Source: Candidatus Niyogiibacteriota bacterium
GTDB lineage: Bacteria; Patescibacteriota; Minisyncoccia; HO2-45-28
Direction: 5' to 3'
Length of the DNA: 22,554 bases
Assembly (NCBI GenBank): GCA_016177385.1
Contig: JACOVJ010000034.1
Span: 1-22,554 of the forward strand
Under the pieces are notes generated by a model. That model did not search any database. It saw nothing but the letters and a program-made list of their open reading frames with translations, and was not told the DNA's origin. How positions within the stretch are numbered: the first letter of the stretch is position 1; each line of letters begins with the position of its first letter. Position numbers and translations under genes: made by a program. Below are positions 20,335 to 22,554 of the stretch, one piece after another.

Positions 20335-20535
20335 CGGGCCGCTGGGAATCGCCCCGTCATCCGACGGTTCGCCCTATCGAATGATAGGGCGAACCCAGTC
20401 TATCCCGCCCCTTTCTTTACCGTCGGGATGCCGAGATTCGAACTCGGGCTAAATCCTCCCGAAGGACTCGTGCTACCGCTACACTACATCCCGATATTGA
20501 AAGGGCTGGACGTACTACCGGCATACTCCGGCCCG
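20335..20535 (-). other. tRNA-like envelope copy 2, enclosing tRNA-Pro(CGG)
   Basis: Same shell as at 12587-12794: identical first 25 bases (CGGGCCG, the D-arm-like GTAT-GCCGGTA-GTAC, G), identical TAGA variable segment, identical T-stem strands and CGGCCCG end. Here the anticodon-like stem is longer: TCC with GGA, an A-G mismatch, GCCC with GGGC, one bulged base, TTTC with GAAA (20499-20510 with 20403-20415). The tRNA-Pro caps this stem. A 40-base insert (20351-20390) interrupts the T loop between TTC and GATT and folds with the T arm into a perfect 13-bp hairpin (20366-20395). The envelope starts four bases after the toxin stop codon, so it may be transcribed with the toxin-antitoxin operon. 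Function unknown. Confidence 0.6.
20423..20493 (-). tRNA. tRNA-Pro (anticodon CGG), nested
   Basis: Complete cloverleaf: acceptor CGGGATG/CATCCCG, D arm GTGT-AGCGGTA-GCAC, anticodon arm AGTCC-TTCGGGA-GGATT, T arm CCGAG-TTCGAAT-CTCGG, discriminator A, no CCA. Its D and T arms are identical to the TGG isoacceptor at 12674-12744. Confidence 0.96.
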
Positions 20536-20539
20536 ATTT

Positions 20540-20791
20540 TTAATACGTAGAACTGGTTCGACGCGTGACGGCTGTAATAACAATTATTCGCTGATCGTAA
20601 TACACATCGTAAAATATCCGATACGAAGCGACCCGCCGCCTCCATGTTTGCGGCCCTAATTTTTGAACATCGCCGCCAAAAGGGAAAACGCCCAATTCGT
20701 CAATTTCTCGCATGATGAGAGCGCGGTAACCCCTTGGAATCCGCTTAAGATTTTTTTCGGCGGGACGGGCTAGCCGAACTTTCCAGTTCAT
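20540..20791 (-). CDS. RelE/ParE-type toxin
   Basis: An 83-residue basic protein of the RelE/ParE fold, the toxic half of a type II toxin-antitoxin module; RelE members cut mRNA on the ribosome, ParE members inhibit gyrase. Seen: KVRLARPAEKNLKRIP at the N-terminus, LGPQTWRRRVASYRIFYDVYYDQRIIVITAVTRR at the C-terminus, the R-x-Y-R-I-x-Y ... R pattern of the family. The ATG at 20791 lies inside the antitoxin gene (47-base overlap), as is usual for such pairs, so translation is coupled. A longer in-frame start exists but would only duplicate the antitoxin region. Which subfamily, and whether it is active, cannot be told. Confidence 0.85.
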   Translation of the reverse strand: MNWKVRLARPAEKNLKRIPRGYRALIMREIDELGVFPFGGDVQKLGPQTWRRRVASYRIFYDVYYDQRIIVITAVTRRTSSTY

Positions 20792-20939
20792 GTTTAACGT
20801 CAGCCCAATTTTTCCATTCGCCGCAAGAATAGGCAAGCCGCCCCTTTTCGATCGCGCGTTCTTCATCCCGCGTCAATGATTCATCTGCATGTTTTGCGGG
20901 AACCTTCCCGGCTCTATACTTTGCTTCAATTTTTGCCAT
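20745..20939 (-). CDS. Antitoxin partner of the RelE/ParE-type toxin
   Basis: A 64-residue charged protein (MAKIEAKYRAGKVPAKHADESLTRDEERAIEKGRLA is its N-terminal part in outline) placed directly before and overlapping the toxin gene, the standard antitoxin position. No DNA-binding fold is obvious in it. Start chosen at ATG 20939: a very good promoter ends six bases upstream, which makes a TTG start at 20966 impossible on that transcript. The mRNA would be leaderless. Assignment rests on position and size more than on sequence similarity. Confidence 0.7.
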   Translation of the reverse strand: MAKIEAKYRAGKVPAKHADESLTRDEERAIEKGRLAYSCGEWKNWADVKHELESSASPSRRKKS

Positions 20940-20945
20940 ACGCGC

Positions 20946-20974
20946 ATTAAAACAAAATCTGCGCAATTTTGCAA
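20946..20974 (-). promoter_or_regulatory. Promoter of the toxin-antitoxin operon, leaderless
   Basis: Minus strand: TTGCAA (20974-20969), 17 bases, TTTAAT (20951-20946) with TG extension, then six bases to ATG 20939. Located one base after the cca stop codon. Confidence 0.7.
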
Positions 20975-20975
20975 T

Positions 20976-22433
20976 CTACTTCACCCAGTGCTTCTTTTTG
21001 ATCTCGCCGACGGCTTCTTCCTCGAGGCCGACTTTCTTTTCCTTTGCCGCCCCTGCCAGCTTCTTTAATTCCGCATCCGACATCCCACAAAGCTCTTTCG
21101 CGCGCGCCTCGAGCGCTTCCGGCGTATTTTTTGCGGGCTCGTCCAGCACATCCTCCAATAGGATCTCGAGGATCGCGCCCACGCGCGGCCCCGGTTCGAT
21201 AGCGCAGACGCGCATCACATCCTCACCTTTGAGCTTCACCATCTTAGCCGAAATCGGGTCGCGTTGCAATTTCTCCACCATGAACTGAAAATGGCGGAGT
21301 TTGTAGGGCTCGGCCTTGGGAACACCCGACCCGATGCGGTCGCACATGCGCACTTGGATGAGATCACCCATATCCTCCGCGCCCACGCGCGCGATGAGAC
21401 GCCGCACCGAGGACTCCGTCACCTCATCCACGTTGTAGTAAAAGAGGTGATACCGCACGAGCTTCGCGACCTTATCCACGAACTTTTTCGGGAAGCGCAG
21501 GCGGCTCAGTATTTGCGCGGTCATTTTGGCGCCGATGATCTCGTGGCCGTAAAAGGTGGAATCCGGTCCTTCGCCTCGCTTGGAACGCGGCTTGCCCACG
21601 TCATGAAGAAGCGCCGACATCCGCACCTCGAACGACCATTTGTTTTCCACCGCATACTGCATCGCGCGCATATTATGCTCCCAGACCGTATAAATATGAT
21701 GCTTGTTTTGCCCGACCATCCATCCTTCCTCCAATTCCGGTATCACAAATTTCAAAATGCCAAGTTCCCGCATGGATTCAAACCCGATGACCGGATGCCC
21801 GCCCTCGATCATATTCGTCAGTTCGTCGCGGCTGCGCTCCTTGGACACGAATTCCAAAAGCCCTTTGTGTCGCCCTATGGCATCGCGGGTCGTCGACTCG
21901 ATCGAAAATTCGAGATTCGCCGCCAGCCGCACGGCGCGCAAGATCCGGAGCGCGTCTTCATTGAATCGCTCGCCCGCATCGCCCACAGCGCGGATGATCT
22001 TTGCATCCAGATCCTTTTGCCCACCGAACAGGTCGACGAGTTCCGCGGTTTTCGCATCATAGGCAAACGCATTGACCGTAAAATCGCGCCGTTTCAGGTC
22101 GTCCTCCAGTTTTTTTGCGAACTTCACCGCATCCGGATGCCGTTTGTCCGTGTATTTTTCCTCGATACGGTACGGCGTCACCTCCACGATGGCGAGCGCC
22201 CTGTCCTCCGAGCCTGTTTTGACGCCCACCGTGCCGAAATCATTTTCGTAAAAACTATCGGGAAATAGTTTTTGGATCTCGTCGGGCGTCGCGTTGGTCG
22301 TGATATCCCAATCGTTCGGCTCGCGTGCGAGCAGCAAATTCCGCACGCATCCGCCCACCAGATACGCCTCAAAGCCCGCGCCCTGGAGCGCGTCTGAAAC
22401 CGCACGAATTTCCTTGGGAATAGAGAGTTTCAT
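20976..22433 (-). CDS. cca: CCA tRNA nucleotidyltransferase with HD domain
   Basis: Adds CCA to tRNA 3' ends. 485 residues. The N-terminal nucleotidyltransferase domain shows YLVGGCVRNLLL and the metal-binding pair D41/D43 in NDWDITTNA, then RRDFTVNAFAYD and RFNEDALRILRAVRLAANLEF, typical of class II bacterial enzymes. An HD domain with LLHDVGKPRSK (H277, D278) may have phosphatase or phosphodiesterase activity on tRNA ends. It is essential here because none of the tRNAs in the window encodes CCA. The ATG lies seven bases after the 3' end of tRNA-Arg, so cca is probably read from the tRNA promoter and released by tRNA 3' processing. No Shine-Dalgarno precedes it. Confidence 0.96.
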   Translation of the reverse strand: MKLSIPKEIRAVSDALQGAGFEAYLVGGCVRNLLLAREPNDWDITTNATPDEIQKLFPDSFYENDFGTVGVKTGSEDRALAIVEVTPYRIEEKYTDKRHPDAVKFAKKLEDDLKRRDFTVNAFAYDAKTAELVDLFGGQKDLDAKIIRAVGDAGERFNEDALRILRAVRLAANLEFSIESTTRDAIGRHKGLLEFVSKERSRDELTNMIEGGHPVIGFESMRELGILKFVIPELEEGWMVGQNKHHIYTVWEHNMRAMQYAVENKWSFEVRMSALLHDVGKPRSKRGEGPDSTFYGHEIIGAKMTAQILSRLRFPKKFVDKVAKLVRYHLFYYNVDEVTESSVRRLIARVGAEDMGDLIQVRMCDRIGSGVPKAEPYKLRHFQFMVEKLQRDPISAKMVKLKGEDVMRVCAIEPGPRVGAILEILLEDVLDEPAKNTPEALEARAKELCGMSDAELKKLAGAAKEKKVGLEEEAVGEIKKKHWVK

Positions 22434-22440
22434 TCTGATG

Positions 22441-22512
22441 TGCTCCCGCCAGGATTCGAACCTGGAACAGCTGGTTCGAAGCCAGCCGTGATATCCGTTT
22501 CACCACGAGAGC
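22441..22512 (-). tRNA. tRNA-Arg (anticodon TCG)
   Basis: Cloverleaf: acceptor GCTCTCG/CGGGAGC, D arm GTGA...TCAC, anticodon arm GCTGG-CTTCGAA-CCAGC, T arm CCAGG-TTCGAAT-CCTGG, discriminator A. The following bases are CAT, not CCA. Directly upstream of cca on the same strand. Confidence 0.96.
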
Positions 22513-22520
22513 GCGGGTTA

Positions 22521-22549
22521 AAAATAGCATCATTTCGCATACTTGACAA
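22521..22549 (-). promoter_or_regulatory. Promoter of tRNA-Arg and cca
   Basis: Minus strand: TTGTCA (22549-22544), 17 bases, TATTTT (22526-22521) with TG extension. Expected start near the tRNA 5' end. Confidence 0.65.
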
Positions 22550-22554
22550 ATATA

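Noticed and set aside
20233..20550. Plus-strand ORF across the tRNA-Pro(CGG) region
   Set aside because: It is a translation of tRNA and flanking RNA structure, a common artefact.
21264..22268. Plus-strand ORF of 334 codons opposite cca
   Set aside because: Antisense shadow of cca; His/Arg/Phe-rich, no ribosome binding site.
1..22554. CRISPR arrays, insertion sequences, integrases, rRNA genes
   Set aside because: No regularly spaced repeats, transposase or integrase motifs, or rRNA-like sequence were seen.

Overview
The window reads as a bacterial chromosome segment, most likely from the Patescibacteria (Candidate Phyla Radiation). This is an inference from gene families, compact layout and several short or divergent versions of core enzymes; no rRNA or marker tree is available. 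Peptidoglycan lytic transglycosylase, HU, RNase Y, YraN and Shine-Dalgarno sites point to Bacteria. None of the five clear tRNA genes (Gly-TCC, Pro-TGG, Ala-CGC, Pro-CGG, Arg-TCG) encodes its CCA end, which fits the CCA-adding enzyme gene at the right edge.

Layout. 1-3 kb: the 5' two thirds of gpmI, then divergent rny and an HU gene. 3-7 kb: a secreted PDZ protein, a SemiSWEET transporter, a cobalamin-type radical SAM gene followed by two tiny ORFs with strong ribosome binding sites, a divergent TrmB-type regulator with an inverted repeat over its own start, and speD. 7-11 kb: tRNA-Gly, a membrane-anchored trypsin-like protease, a purH that encodes only AICAR transformylase, and purB. 11-15.5 kb: a long conserved-looking protein with two possible starts, tRNA-Pro(TGG) nested inside a tRNA-like envelope, yraN, a cluster of parS-like and DnaA-box-like sites, a lytic transglycosylase, a three-helix membrane protein, a lipoprotein and tRNA-Ala. 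15.5-20.3 kb: pyrD, an RRM protein, a 38-bp palindrome, and the operon purQ-purL-purC, in which purC carries a one-base frameshift and purL lacks its last domain. 20.3-22.5 kb: a second nested tRNA-Pro (CGG), a RelE-type toxin-antitoxin pair, cca and tRNA-Arg.

Together the genes cover late and middle steps of purine synthesis (purQ, L, C, B, H), one pyrimidine step, spermidine precursor supply, RNA turnover and tRNA maturation.

The two most unusual signals are (1) two loci where a complete proline tRNA sits inside a conserved second cloverleaf-like shell, with base-pair changes that keep the shell's stem intact, and (2) the radical SAM gene with two short, mutually similar peptides and a divergent regulator, a layout that could be a small peptide-modification or signalling system. 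Promoters show a consistent extended -10 (TGnTAnnnT), and several genes start 6-7 bases after a -10 element, suggesting leaderless mRNAs.
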